NCBI GenBank assembly: GCA_022829145.1
Contig: CM040741.1
Location: forward strand, 44,438,534 to 44,502,533
DNA from: Albula goreensis
Lineage: Eukaryota > Chordata > Actinopteri > Albuliformes > Albulidae
Direction: 5' to 3'
DNA length: 64,000 nt
Shown here: piece after piece, positions 33,935 through 45,004 of the stretch
Numbering within the stretch: the first letter of the stretch is position 1
Layout of the letters: every line of letters begins with the position of its first letter
Program-made: the position numbers and the translations under genes
The notes under the pieces: model-generated
Seen by the model: only the letters and a program-made list of their open reading frames with translations
Told to the model about the DNA's origin: nothing
The model's database searches: none

Positions 33935-35071
33935 TCCTGTCGGCTAAGTTTTAGCCCAGGTTTCTGTTCCCTACGTTTGGTATGCCTGTTGACAGTTTCA
34001 GTGCTTGGGAGACTCCTCCCAAATGTTGCTGTTAACCCCACCTGCAACTGCATACCTGAGCGAGGAAGTACAGTGTTTTAATGGGGTAGTGCATTAATTT
34101 TTCCAAGTAAATTGCACTTTCACACAGAAGGCAAAGAAATACAAGAACTAAGAAGTACTGCGCCTTACACCCACGTGCCAGCAAGAGAAGAGAATACAAC
34201 TGAACATATTTTAATGTCTACTGTGGGTTCGTCCAGACTGTGCAAGACTTTTCACCTCAATAAAGTTCTTTAAATTTTAAGTTGATAATGAAACATGACA
34301 CTTTTATTATGACTTTCGTGTAGTAGTTGAAATATCTTCAAAATACTTTCACCACAATCTTACGTTCGAGACTAGAATAGGACGAATTCACTGGGCACAG
34401 CGTAACTATTTCAGCGAATGCATCATGGGATCTGAAGTCCACCGCTTGAAAAGTATAGCAGGCTCCAGACTTGGCAGGCCCTCTTGTCAGACCTGTTGCA
34501 GATTACCTCATTTTGATCAAAATCCAGCTGTCAGGCCATACCAGTAGCAGATTTGTTTCGATAATGTTTCTTCTACATATGTAATCAGTCGGCGCATCCT
34601 CTTTTGTATCATGACTAAACTCAATCAATCGGTAACAGTCGTGTGAATAACAATCGTTTTTGTGTAAATTCAAAGCTTGTTTGTGAGATAATCACATGTA
34701 GTAATCAATCATTTAGTAACAAAGTGCTGATAACACGAACCTGCTTTAACATGATCTACTTCCCAATTTTTTTTTTTTTTTTTAAACGGTTTGCGTTTCT
34801 GCGTTACTGGTATCGATGACACAAAATTTTGCCTAATAAATGTAACATACCACTGTTAATATCTCCAGTCATCTCTTATGTGGTAAAATTTCATATACAA
34901 AGTCAAGATAGTCGTTCTAAAGTAAAAGCTTGAGGCCTGAGTTTGATTCTCACTTTCAAGTGGTTCTCTTCAAGACATTTAAGACGCCGGTGACAGTTGG
35001 ATCAACTTAAAGGGATCGTTCTATGCCACAACAAATAACTTCAGACAAACGTAAATCAGGGGACATTTCTC
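33935..35071. other. SOWAHB-CCNI intergenic region; no SEPTIN11
   Basis: It should contain the SOWAHB promoter and the end of CCNI. A + strand AATAAAG lies near 34259 with no gene attached, and an 18-base T run near 34768. No septin exon or any other coding sequence is visible. Confidence 0.6.
34418..34439. promoter_or_regulatory. ZNF143/STAF-like motif
   Basis: The sequence atgcatcatgggatctgaag resembles the ZNF143 site (ATGC.TTATGGGA.TTGTAGT-type), usually found near transcription starts. It lies about 490 bases upstream of SOWAHB. Judged by eye only. Confidence 0.3.
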
Positions 35072-35077
35072 TTTATT
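35072..35077 (-). terminator. CCNI: Candidate CCNI polyadenylation signal
   Basis: Reads AATAAA on the - strand (GCGACAATAAAGAG). A nearer alternative is at about 35821, beside long T runs. Either would give a 0.2-0.95 kb 3' UTR. Confidence 0.35.
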
Positions 35078-35991
35078 GTCGCCACAAAGTGCCCAGCAGT
35101 ACAGAGGCAGTTATCAATGCCAGGCATGAGAAAGAGCTTTTTGCAAAAACAGCGAGCTTGTAATGAATGAACAGCAAAATAAATGTGAATGAATAAAGCT
35201 TTTTTGGTATCTTGTTTGTACGGTTACATTTTTAGAACATTTTAAAAATTGAATTTGCACTATGACTGCCCTGGTTTGATCAGATGCGACACTATTGTTT
35301 CTTTGTATAAAGTGACGTTTAATGCTTTTTCTTTACTTGTGATAGGAAGATTTTGTCTGTATTAATGATAAAAATAACTGATATAAAGTTGTGATGGGGT
35401 ACTTGCTCAAAGAGCAAGGGGGGATGTCGTGAAACAAATCAAACCTTAATGGTACAATCTACTCTACAGACATTTTAGTACTTTTCCTCACCATGGTTAT
35501 GGTTTTTATTCGGGCAGTTAAACGCCCATTCTAAACTTGGACAAAACACATTCTCTGACATTCAGTATTACTCATTGAAGCATGTTCTGTGATTAACTTG
35601 AAACAACACCAACACGACATGCGGTGAGAGCAGTGTAGGCAGGAGGAAAAAAATATTTCAAGCGATGAAACTTTGGGAATATTTCTATGACGGAAATAAA
35701 CAAGATGAGAATAATTACCAGCAACACTTAAGCCAGACAGACCCCTAAAAACTCACAGGGCAAAAAGTAGTTCTACTTTTTTTGGGGACATTTTACTTTA
35801 TGTACTTTTTTTGTGTTTTTTTTATTCATTTTGTATTTGTGCTCAAAAATGGTTATGAATCAGCAGCTTTTTTTTTTTTTTTTTTTGTTTTTTTGGCTCA
35901 ATCCAGCCTGGAGATAATGCCCTTGACTGCGGCTCGCTTATTCCTTGTGGCTCAGATGGTAGGGTAACAGAAGGCCTTTTTTCTTTCTCTT

Positions 35992-36456
35992 CTATGTAAC
36001 ACGGACGGGCTGCAGCGGTGGACAGGGTGAGCTGCTGCCTTCCTGCCTAACCAGCGAGGTGCTGCAGGCCTGGCCCTGCCCCTCCACCCCATCCTGGACG
36101 CTGTCTTCATTGTAGAGGCGCTTGATCCCGTCATAGAACTCATCCACCTCCATCTCTTCCACCTTGCGCTTGGTGCTGGGCTTGCAGTGCAGGCGGATTG
36201 AATGGCGGTGGGCGTGGCTCGGGGGGTGGGTGAGCAGGGAGAGGGCGGGACCCCAGGGGTGACCCCTGCCCCTTGCAGGCTCGTGTGGCGAAGGGACAGG
36301 GAGCTCCTTGGGGGCCACGGCTGCCCATTCGCAAGACGCCAGGCTGTGGCTTTGGGGCTGGTAGATGTACACAGTGTTGGGAGGCAGGGAAGCCTCTTGT
36401 GAAGACAGGCAACGTGCCACAAGCTCTCGACAGCAGATGAGCTGGGAGCTATCAAT
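35992..36456 (-). CDS. CCNI: CCNI last coding exon
   Basis: Acceptor ctcttccacccag; 154 codons then TAG at 35992-35994. It opens [19 protein letters not shown] (human MDSSQLIHCRELVAHHLST) and carries [20 protein letters not shown]. The middle is Pro/His-rich and diverged. Overlapping frames on both strands are shadows. Confidence 0.96.
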   Translation of the reverse strand: MDSSQLICCRELVARCLSSQEASLPPNTVYIYQPQSHSLASCEWAAVAPKELPVPSPHEPARGRGHPWGPALSLLTHPPSHAHRHSIRLHCKPSTKRKVEEMEVDEFYDGIKRLYNEDSVQDGVEGQGQACSTSLVRQEGSSSPCPPLQPVRVT

Positions 36457-39400
36457 CTGGGTGGAAGAGTCAGAGGAAATGAGAACATAGTCGGATTTAG
36501 TGAAGAAGCAAAATTTCATCCCACATACAGTACATCAGAAATTAGCATACCATTTTTACCCATAACCTTACAAAAGGATAATAAGTACATAGTCACAGTT
36601 TGCCTTCAAAATTAGGGGTGCCTTCAGATTTCCGAGGATGTATTTGTCAAGATCAAACATTGCCTATGGGAATTGGGCCTATTGGGAGTTCTGCCTATTG
36701 TGAGACCATTTATGAGCATGACAAGTGAGGATATGACATTGATGACCACAAATAAAGGCAGTGTTCTAAAACTTAAAAAAATACATCCTCCCTCCTTCTT
36801 TGGTGTCTAAATATATGATAATATGTGCTGTACGCTTTGTGTGTGCTGCTGGTTTTGGTTGACTTATCTCTTGTTCTCCTCCTTTTGTAAGAGGAAATCA
36901 AGGAAAGGAAACAATTTAAAAAGCAAGCAAAATGTTTAGAAAAATGTAACTGCCACAGTTTCAGTCCTTGGACGTCGGACACCATTTCGCTACACTGATA
37001 TTCAGTCAATAATATAGAGTCATAGCAAAATATTAGGACAAGAGATCTTGGATAAAGTCTTGGATAATGGTTTTCATCTTGTAAATGACAGTACCTGCGC
37101 TTTCTTGAGCAGGTTGATAGTGAGAGCCAGCCAGTCAGGACAGCACTTCTCCAGCTCCAGAGTGATGAGGGCCAGGGCCAGCATGGATCCCTTGATCTGC
37201 AGCATCGTGTGGTCAGCCAGGCAGTGGTGCAGCTGGCGTGTAAGCAGAGACATGTGCTGGGACGGGCTCACGCCCAGCAGACCCGCCAGGAACTGGGACT
37301 TGCATGACAGAACCATCGCATGGAACTGCAGAGAAGACATGGAGCAAGGTGTGGATTTTTAATAGGAACTAAGCATTTACTTCAAATGGTACCATAAGAA
37401 TATTTTACTGTAAAAAATGTTACAAAAAAAAAAAACTATGACACATTCCACACCTCAAATCAAGTCAATCTGTTTAGCCAATATGAACAATGGCACAATA
37501 ATTCTATTCTAGTCTCATGCAGTCTCATGTACTTGGTTAGGCCTCTTTCCAAGTGAATCTAAAGACAATGTCTTTTTGTCTGGTTAGTATTTAGTAAAAA
37601 ATATGACTCATAGGTAATTATTCCTGCAACTATAATTGTGGCTGCTCAACCAATAATCATGTTCAGTTCTTTCCATTTGAAAAATGTTAAATATCAAGCA
37701 GTATGACAACAATGCTTTTTCAATCTAACTGCTGTTTTTCAAGCTCAGCAAGTAAGTCTGTCATATCAGTCAGAGCAAAATACTGAGAAAAACCTATGCA
37801 AAAGGTTACATGCTCACAAGTCCCAAACTTCAACAGTGCTGACGAACATGGTTATACTCACGATTTGAAGAAATTCCAGCGGTGTTGCAGTGTGCAGGTC
37901 CCAGTTCAGCTTATCCAGAACGATCCTCTCCATCCGCAGGATTTCAGATGGAGAGCAGCCGCAACTGCTGGTCCTGGCGAGATCACGCAGGGCCGGGATA
38001 CGCTGAGGACAGACCGCAGAGAGGTCAGACCTTGCCTATTTTTTTTTAACTGTCTGAAGAAATTCCACTGTACCATCTATCATAATTGTGGCACAATTTA
38101 ATGTAAATGCCTGTTATCATAGATGCAATTAGTTTTTTTCATAACTGCCATTTGAAATTGTATTCATTGTGAGGTTAGTGTTCCTGCTGATGTGAATAAC
38201 CATATCTGTCTTGATGAGCTGCAGCTGAAATGCACTGACTGCCTGAACAACTGAGACATTTTGTACTTCCATCTCCCTCTAAGAGTGGCTGGAATTCTTC
38301 TATCCGCCCCACTGTATGGTGCCAGCTGGCACTGGGGGGGCTGCGCAAATCTTAGGGCAGCTTTTGAAAGGCTTAACTTCCAACTGATAAATCTGGAGTT
38401 TACAGAGAAAAGTGTCCTTTAAGTGTAAAAACGAAGATTCTTCTAAACCATTGAGCAATTAGTAAGCATGTTATGTCTTTTTATGATTATGAAAGCATTA
38501 ATTTACTGGTTTTTGCAGTCAATGTTGTCGAGACCCTGGTGCCAACTGAGTATTTTAATACTGAAACTTGATTATTTTACACTGACAGACTCCAGTTGCC
38601 TGAGGTTCCAAACTCTGAAATTGAATCCGCAACCATTTCAAGACTAGTTTGTATTACTTTTAAGGTTCTAGCAAGAGCAATTATCCTTACTTATAGGACC
38701 AGATATACACTGCAAATCGCAATAATGTGATAAAATGGCCCACAATTTACATGCACACTTCTACGTCAAGGTACCACATAGCCAAACATGACAAACTTGT
38801 GAAATTTCAAGGGCAGCTATGAGCTAACTTGAGGCTGCAATCAAAACACTGTCATAAAGCTAAGATTGAGAGGCCATCAGGCCAATTTTAATTCACATTC
38901 TGAAATCCAGTAATGAAACTGCAGGATATTATGCCACAAATCAAAGCATTCAATGGAGAAAGCAGATTACAAAGATTACTCTGTTCAGTTCATTTATTTT
39001 ATGTTGTTATCTTTTGTGATATATTGACACTGGTTTCTGATATCTGTGGAAATCCTAGGAAGGTGTATAAAACTGCACCAAAATGGATGCATGTACATAT
39101 CATGAAGAGCAAGAATTTCTGTGTTCATGTAGTTTGACAATCCTATTACTGTATATGTATGCAATTACACTTGAAACCAGGCAAAGATCAAGACCTTCAC
39201 CGTACAACCACCTCTCCCATTAGTCTACCTACAAGCTTGTCAGTGGTTTGACAAACCATAACCATTCTGTTATATCAAAACTCAATGCTGAAGGAAATGA
39301 CAAATCATCACCATGAACATAACCCCAGTTTGACTCTGGTACACAGTCACATTTCAGGGATGCTCACCTCATCTTCCTCGGTGGTCTTGGCAGCCAGGAA

Positions 39401-42400
39401 GAAGCAGGCAATGGCTATACAGCGTAAGTATTTTGGACGGGCCTGAGGACAAATGGAAAGAGATAAGGAGAGGAAAATGCTGTTTTTCTGTGTTCAGTCC
39501 CTCTGAAATTAGCATTAAGAACTGTTTTCTCTTTCCAGGTGACACCAGTGGTGATTATAATCTGTACTTCTTCCCAGAGTGGATCCATTTACCCCATGGC
39601 CACGTAAATACATTAGCAGAGGAGGATGGCCATAACTGAGTTACAGGAAGAGGACGGAGAGCAATCTATAAACATGTCAGAACTCTTACAAGCTTCCTGT
39701 GTGTACTTCCTGGAGGAACATTGTGAACCCGAACAAAAAACTAATCACAATACAGTACTGCAGGAGAACTGAAAAGTAACCCATTTCACACTGTACCTGC
39801 TGGTGCCTCTAAAGTACTGCCAGTGAAAGGAGAACTCAGGAGAGACCTTAAAATATTTTATGATGGGTATCAGGTATTTACATGCATCACTGAGCTTTGT
39901 GAATTGCGTCTTTTAAGCCTGGAACCCAACCCCCCTAGCAGCCAACCCAATTGAAAAGTCACAGTCTTACCCAAATAACTCTCTCATCATGTAAAATACC
40001 AAAAATACAAACAGAATTACTTCTTGTGTACAATTTGTAGTTTGTACATGGTAATGATGATAATATTCAGAAACTGAGTGGAAAAAAGCAGGACTGTAAA
40101 TGCTCTGCCCTAAAGATACTGTAAAAAATCTTAAAATTTAAAATACAAAATGCCTGTTCATACCACAAACAATATGACATTGCAGTACTGACACAGGCAA
40201 ATAGACAAAGACAAGACACATAATATGTTTGCACATAAAGTTTTAACACGTTAACTTCAGCGAAGTACAGATCTCTTAACTATAATTTGTTCACCACATG
40301 CATAATTTCATATGCCTCCTTCCCTATCAACAAACTCACCCTATTGACAAACTGTTTCAACGTATTATTATGTAAACCAAAATAATGAAATTTGAAATTA
40401 ACACAGTATAAATGCCAAGGCACTGCTGGATTTCTCTCATGCTCTCAATCAAGTAGTTTCTGATATATATTAACATGTTTATCCTCTTCACAATTCATTA
40501 ACAGACTTGGCAATCCTCAAGTCTAGTTTGACAATGCACCATATAACAGACGACTTTTAGTTAGCATTAACATTAGATCACCAATCAGCTGCAGTAATAT
40601 AACAATAAAATGGAGACTTGTGGGGTGATGACACCGCCATCATAGCAACAATGTGTGTTAATAACATAGACGCAAGCACACAGCAACCCAGAGATAAGAG
40701 GTACTAACTAGCACACGAAATTATGTCACAGATGACGTAACAGGTGATAAATAAGCCTGGGCGCATGCTCCTATGCACGTATAAGAATGTGCAGGCACAC
40801 AGACTCAGGCTGTACAACCGTTAAATAATTGCAGAGTTGATAAATAAGCTCTTACCTTCACAACTGCTAAAAACCTGTCCAAAACACTGATTGCCAAGGA
40901 GAGGGTCTCTGGGTAAAGCTTGAGGCTGCTGTGCAGATCAGAGAGCCACCGGACCGCCTCATCTCGCTGAGCTGGAGAGATGTCTGTATCCTGGGGGGTT
41001 GGTAGCACAAGACAAAGGATGAGGGAGCGTGAAGACAGGGACGGAATTATATTGGGAGTGGTAGGCAACACATGTCACCATGTCCCCACCACTCTCTGAA
41101 TTCTGTTATACTGCAACATCTTATGGAGGCTAAATGTTCAAATAATATTATTTCAATTATTAATCAATTCAATATTGGAAATCACTGTAATTGAGGTGAG
41201 AATTTCTATTTCACTTACCAATCTATCCACATAAAACGTGGACTTCAAGATTCTATTTTCTGTTATTTTACTGATAATGCAATAAATTCTAATCTAAGTG
41301 ACAAACACTGTAGTGATCATAGCTATGATGCATGTGGATGTGTTACAGCAGTATAGAAGGATAACTTCTGCTACAGCCAAACAGATTCATTTCCTGAAAT
41401 GCCTTAGATTAGACCATGTGCAATTTGCACATAATCCCCTTCTCAAAGTGAATTCTCTCTCCCTCACTTTCTCTGATCTCTTGAATAAAATGCCAGTGTC
41501 CATTTTAATCCAAACAATTTTTCACAAGGAGTATCCAAGCTCTAAGACCTAGATGTTTCAACAGTCAGAAATGTTACAAAGAGTTCTCACAGAAGAAAAA
41601 ATGAAGTCAGGCAGATTTAATTCCACCGGACAGACAATACGTATTATTTCCAAAAATCAAAGATGGGATCAGGAGATTAAATGTTTCTCAGAAATCTACA
41701 GACATATTATTCTTTACCTGGAGATCTGGAGATGAAACACTTCAAATGCTTATTGAAAGCCTTAACCTTCAAGTGCGGTGGGTTTTTAGAAGGATTACAT
41801 GACAGAGAATTGCTATTTCATCACTATGCCTTTACAGAAAGAGGGTCTTTGAATCTGATCCTTGAATCTTCATGAATGTGGGACTAAATATATGGTTAGA
41901 TAGAAAGAAAAACATATTTTTCATATTCTGGATATCATCATTCATCATTCAATGAAAACGAAAGCATACTGTCAACTTCAAATACCATGCCAATACAATT
42001 CTTTACCATCAAGATTAGAACTAAAAGCAAAACTAGGAATAAAAGAGTTGAGAAGAGGAGGTGAGCAAGTTGTTTAGAGCATGAAGTTAAAAATAGCGTA
42101 ATATGCATAATAACATGACTCCAGTCCAGCATACACAATATAAAGTATGTTAACTTCTTTTACACTGTTAATAGTCATGAGCAAAACTTGTAATTATAGC
42201 AGAAGAAATGAACACACTAAAGAAAATTAGTTCATGCAGAACGTATGTATTACGATTCATTACATTTTAGGTTGCTTCTAGCTGTTGGTTGTGTTCTCCT
42301 GTCCCATGACACTCACCTGACTGAATGGATTTTTTGGCACGTAGACCTTCCACATCTTGGCTTCCCTAGAGGTTGCCTTTTCCAGAAGAAAAGACAACCT

Positions 42401-42430
42401 CTGGCTCTCCAAGGGTTCGGCAAACTTCAT
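35992..42430 (-). CDS. CCNI: CCNI, cyclin I (six coding exons)
   Basis: Cyclin I is an atypical cyclin, mostly in post-mitotic cells, reported to act with CDK5 in cell survival. Coding exons on the - strand are 42430-42317, 40990-40856, 39442-39368, 38002-37862, 37325-37095 and 36456-35992. All introns are phase 0, giving 386 residues (human 377). The first exon ([19 protein letters not shown]) matches human [19 protein letters not shown]. The cyclin box spans about residues 40-150 ([54 protein letters not shown]). The tail carries the family signature [25 protein letters not shown] and ends near [10 protein letters not shown]. The upstream non-coding exon is at about 44728-44950. Confidence 0.96.
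37095..37325 (-). CDS. CCNI: CCNI coding exon 5
   Basis: Acceptor tcttctctgcag, donor GCGCAG|gtactg, 77 codons, phase 0. It encodes [52 protein letters not shown] and [15 protein letters not shown], closely matching human cyclin I after the cyclin box. Confidence 0.96.
37862..38002 (-). CDS. CCNI: CCNI coding exon 4
   Basis: Acceptor ctgtcctcag, donor AAATC|gtgagt, 47 codons, phase 0. It encodes [17 protein letters not shown] and [20 protein letters not shown], the second half of the cyclin box. Confidence 0.96.
39368..39442 (-). CDS. CCNI: CCNI coding exon 3
   Basis: Acceptor atttgtcctcag, donor GATGAG|gtgagc, 25 codons, phase 0. It encodes [19 protein letters not shown] then TTEEDE, matching human [24 protein letters not shown]. 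Confidence 0.95.
40856..40990 (-). CDS. CCNI: CCNI coding exon 2
   Basis: Acceptor ccaaccccccag, donor GTGAAG|gtaaga, 45 codons, phase 0. It encodes [19 protein letters not shown] and [20 protein letters not shown], the start of the cyclin box. Confidence 0.96.
42317..42430 (-). CDS. CCNI: CCNI first coding exon
   Basis: ATG at 42430-42428 opens exactly 38 codons, the same number as in human, ending AGTCAG|gtgagt. It encodes [19 protein letters not shown] then [15 protein letters not shown]. Leader sequence upstream probably starts after a weak acceptor (aaaaaatag) near 42473; two other AG sites nearer the ATG are possible. Confidence 0.94.
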
Positions 42431-42473
42431 CACAACCCCTGGATGTGCCTACCTCCCCACTGGATACAGCTAC

Positions 42474-44727
42474 CTATTTTTTAAAAAATATATATAAATT
42501 AGAACAAATTGGTCAAATCTGATTTTGTAGAATTGAGAATGCAGGTAAGTTCATGAGGCAAATCACAATCCAAACAATGCAAATGAATAATTTGCCTTCC
42601 TGCACCTGTGATGTGGCGAAAGGTTCCCCTCATACATTTTCAAACATGAATGATCAAAGTGACTGGCTAATTAACAGAGAGCTCATTCTCACTTAAACAA
42701 GTAGAGTGAGCTCTAGTCTGGGTATCAGCCAGGTGGCTTCCTTAGTGCACTGAAAATGGAGAAGCAAAATATTTAGCGGTTCAGTCATTTTTATAAGGAA
42801 TCAGAACTTATATGAATTATATATTTTCAGAATATATAACAGAGTATGAGTTGTGTAACTACAGTTCACTAGCTAGATTACCAACTTAATTTTAACTAGT
42901 TAGAAAACTATGGATGTTTTTCCCTCCAGAACCACTGTTTAGTTTTTTGAAGTAAAGACAATACAGCCAACCTAAAAATGTGAGCAAATAAGTTCTAATA
43001 TGAATACAACTGTGACAGGACAAGTATACAGTAATGGCTAACTTAAGTGTGTAAGAACATTGCATTTGAAGCAATTTAGTTGGGATGGATTACTCATGGT
43101 AAATTATTCAATGTAAATCATGTATTTTCCTATCATAACAAACTTAAGGCACAAAAATTTCTCTTCACTCAGAAAACTGCTGCAGGTGAACAAGTGATGA
43201 TTTGCGTTGGAAAAATTGTGACTTCTATGTTTCAGGGGCATAGTAATTGTGTATTAAAATGTATGTGATAATCAAAAATGTGTATATGATAATCCAAAAT
43301 GATAATCAGTTTTTCTGCTGAAATCCACATTAGTGCTGATAATTAGAGTGCATGCAAGGAGGACGACACAAGGCTTTATGATTTAAGATGTTAAATTCAA
43401 ACGACATACAGAACAAAAAAAGAAAATCAATTGCAAATTAAAAAGCCGATCAATATTCGACTCCTTAAGCCCTACAGATGGGGGCTGAATTCACACGGTT
43501 AAAATAGGAACGTATTATTACAGTAATTATTTTTAACAAATTAATTTAACGTAACTATGTTTTAGTGAGACACATATGTCGATAGGTAGTATTGGTAACT
43601 TAACGTATCGATAATACAATAGATATAGATTTAAACGCCTTTTATCTAGTATTCTGATTACAAAAGATAATAGGAAGCATCAACTTAGATTGCAAAATCG
43701 TTATTTTTGTACATGAGAAAGTGAAGAATTCTCATCAAATACAATTTCCTACGGTTCATGTGAAATGTTTGTCATGTTATCTATTGTTTTAATTATATCT
43801 TACGGCTACCACAGTTATTGATACCCCTTTCAATATCACAGTTCTCCAAGCTAGTTTAAAATGTGTTCACATATTTTTAAGCTTTGGTTGTAAATTAGAT
43901 TATATAATAATATATATATAAAAAAAGTACAAACAACGAGATAGAGAATTCAGCTTGTGATAGCCACAGACAGGCCAATTACAATAGTAGCTAGACATCC
44001 TACGTACGCTGTTCAGTTAGCGCTACCAGCTAGTTAGGTAGCTAACGTGAGCGATAATCAGACAGGAGCAGGTAAAGCAAGACGTATGGATACACGTATC
44101 TAGCTAGGTAGGCAATTTCCTCCATGACCAAACTGTTTACCTAAATGCGTATCGCTATACACAGAGTAACACTAGCTATGTAGACTATTAAGTAGTTGAC
44201 GTGTTAGCATAGCTACAGTGAAATGTTGGGGAAACCCCTTTAAAGGTGGCTATCTATACCATGTTAATTCGGTTAGCAAGCTATCCCTGTAAAGACAAGC
44301 AGGTTCGATTGTATTCGGGAATAGCTGTATCGATAGTGAGTAGATTCAAAAATGTAAAACGCGAGGACATTAGACAACCAACTATTGTTAAAAGACAGGG
44401 ATTACAACTTGGCTTGGTAAAAACAACAGCAGTCCGCTTAGCTAGTTAAAGTTGGTAACATCATCGTTTGTTAGCTAGCTACGTTACCAAACTAGCACTA
44501 GTACCACTAAGCTATCGGTAAGTTAATAGTTAGGATATCGCTATATATTTTATGTCAGTGGGGCTTACCCTATCTAGCAAACAAACATCAGCATTAGATT
44601 CAGCTTAATCAATAAGTAGCTATTTACCGATGGTAAGACATTTTGGGGAACAAATTACATCAATGTAAAATGCCATTTGCTAGTTAACTTTCACGTAAAA
44701 ATTATTTTTTAAATAATATTTCCTCAC
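42474..44727 (-). other. CCNI first intron
   Basis: AT-rich with TAGCTAGC/AACGTTA-type low-complexity sequence between about 43980 and 44560. No exon seen. Confidence 0.6.
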
Positions 44728-44950
44728 CTCCCCTGCAAAGCTGTGAGGGTCACAGTTTGTCTTGGCGATCATCCGGTCCATTAAACTGAAGCGAAATAAA
44801 AAGGCAAATCTGTTTATTATCTTTTTAATCGTCCATCTTAGTTTCTGTGTTTTTTTTTTTATCTGGGGGAAGAAACAAGAAGGGGGATCCTTCCAAATTG
44901 ATATTAAAAATAAAACAAACGGAATATAGACAACACGTCTACTTCCGAGG
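44728..44950 (-). other. CCNI: CCNI 5' non-coding first exon (approximate start) with an upstream ORF
   Basis: A strong donor on the - strand (GGGGAG|gtgagg) ends the exon at 44728. An ATG at 44781 opens 18 codons (MDRMIAKTNCDPHSFAGE) up to that donor. Depending on the acceptor used, this upstream frame either stops at a TGA overlapping the CCNI ATG (TGATG) or overlaps the CDS out of frame. The 5' boundary is a guess. Confidence 0.5.
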
Positions 44951-45004
44951 AGGGGACAGAAAAGGAAGGACACAGGTCCGCCCACTTTCTATACTGCGCA
45001 GTCT
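44941..45004 (-). promoter_or_regulatory. CCNI: Candidate CCNI promoter (ETS, GC-box and NRF1-like motifs)
   Basis: Read on the - strand it contains GTGGGCGG (GC box), ACTGCGCAGT (NRF1-like) and CGGAAGT (ETS), a housekeeping-type combination just upstream of the predicted first exon. No TATA box in a suitable position. Confidence 0.4.

Noticed and set aside
44728..44781. MDRMIAKTNCD... as the true N-terminus of cyclin I
   Set aside because: It cannot be joined in frame to the conserved [14 protein letters not shown] start at any of the visible acceptors; it is better read as an upstream ORF.
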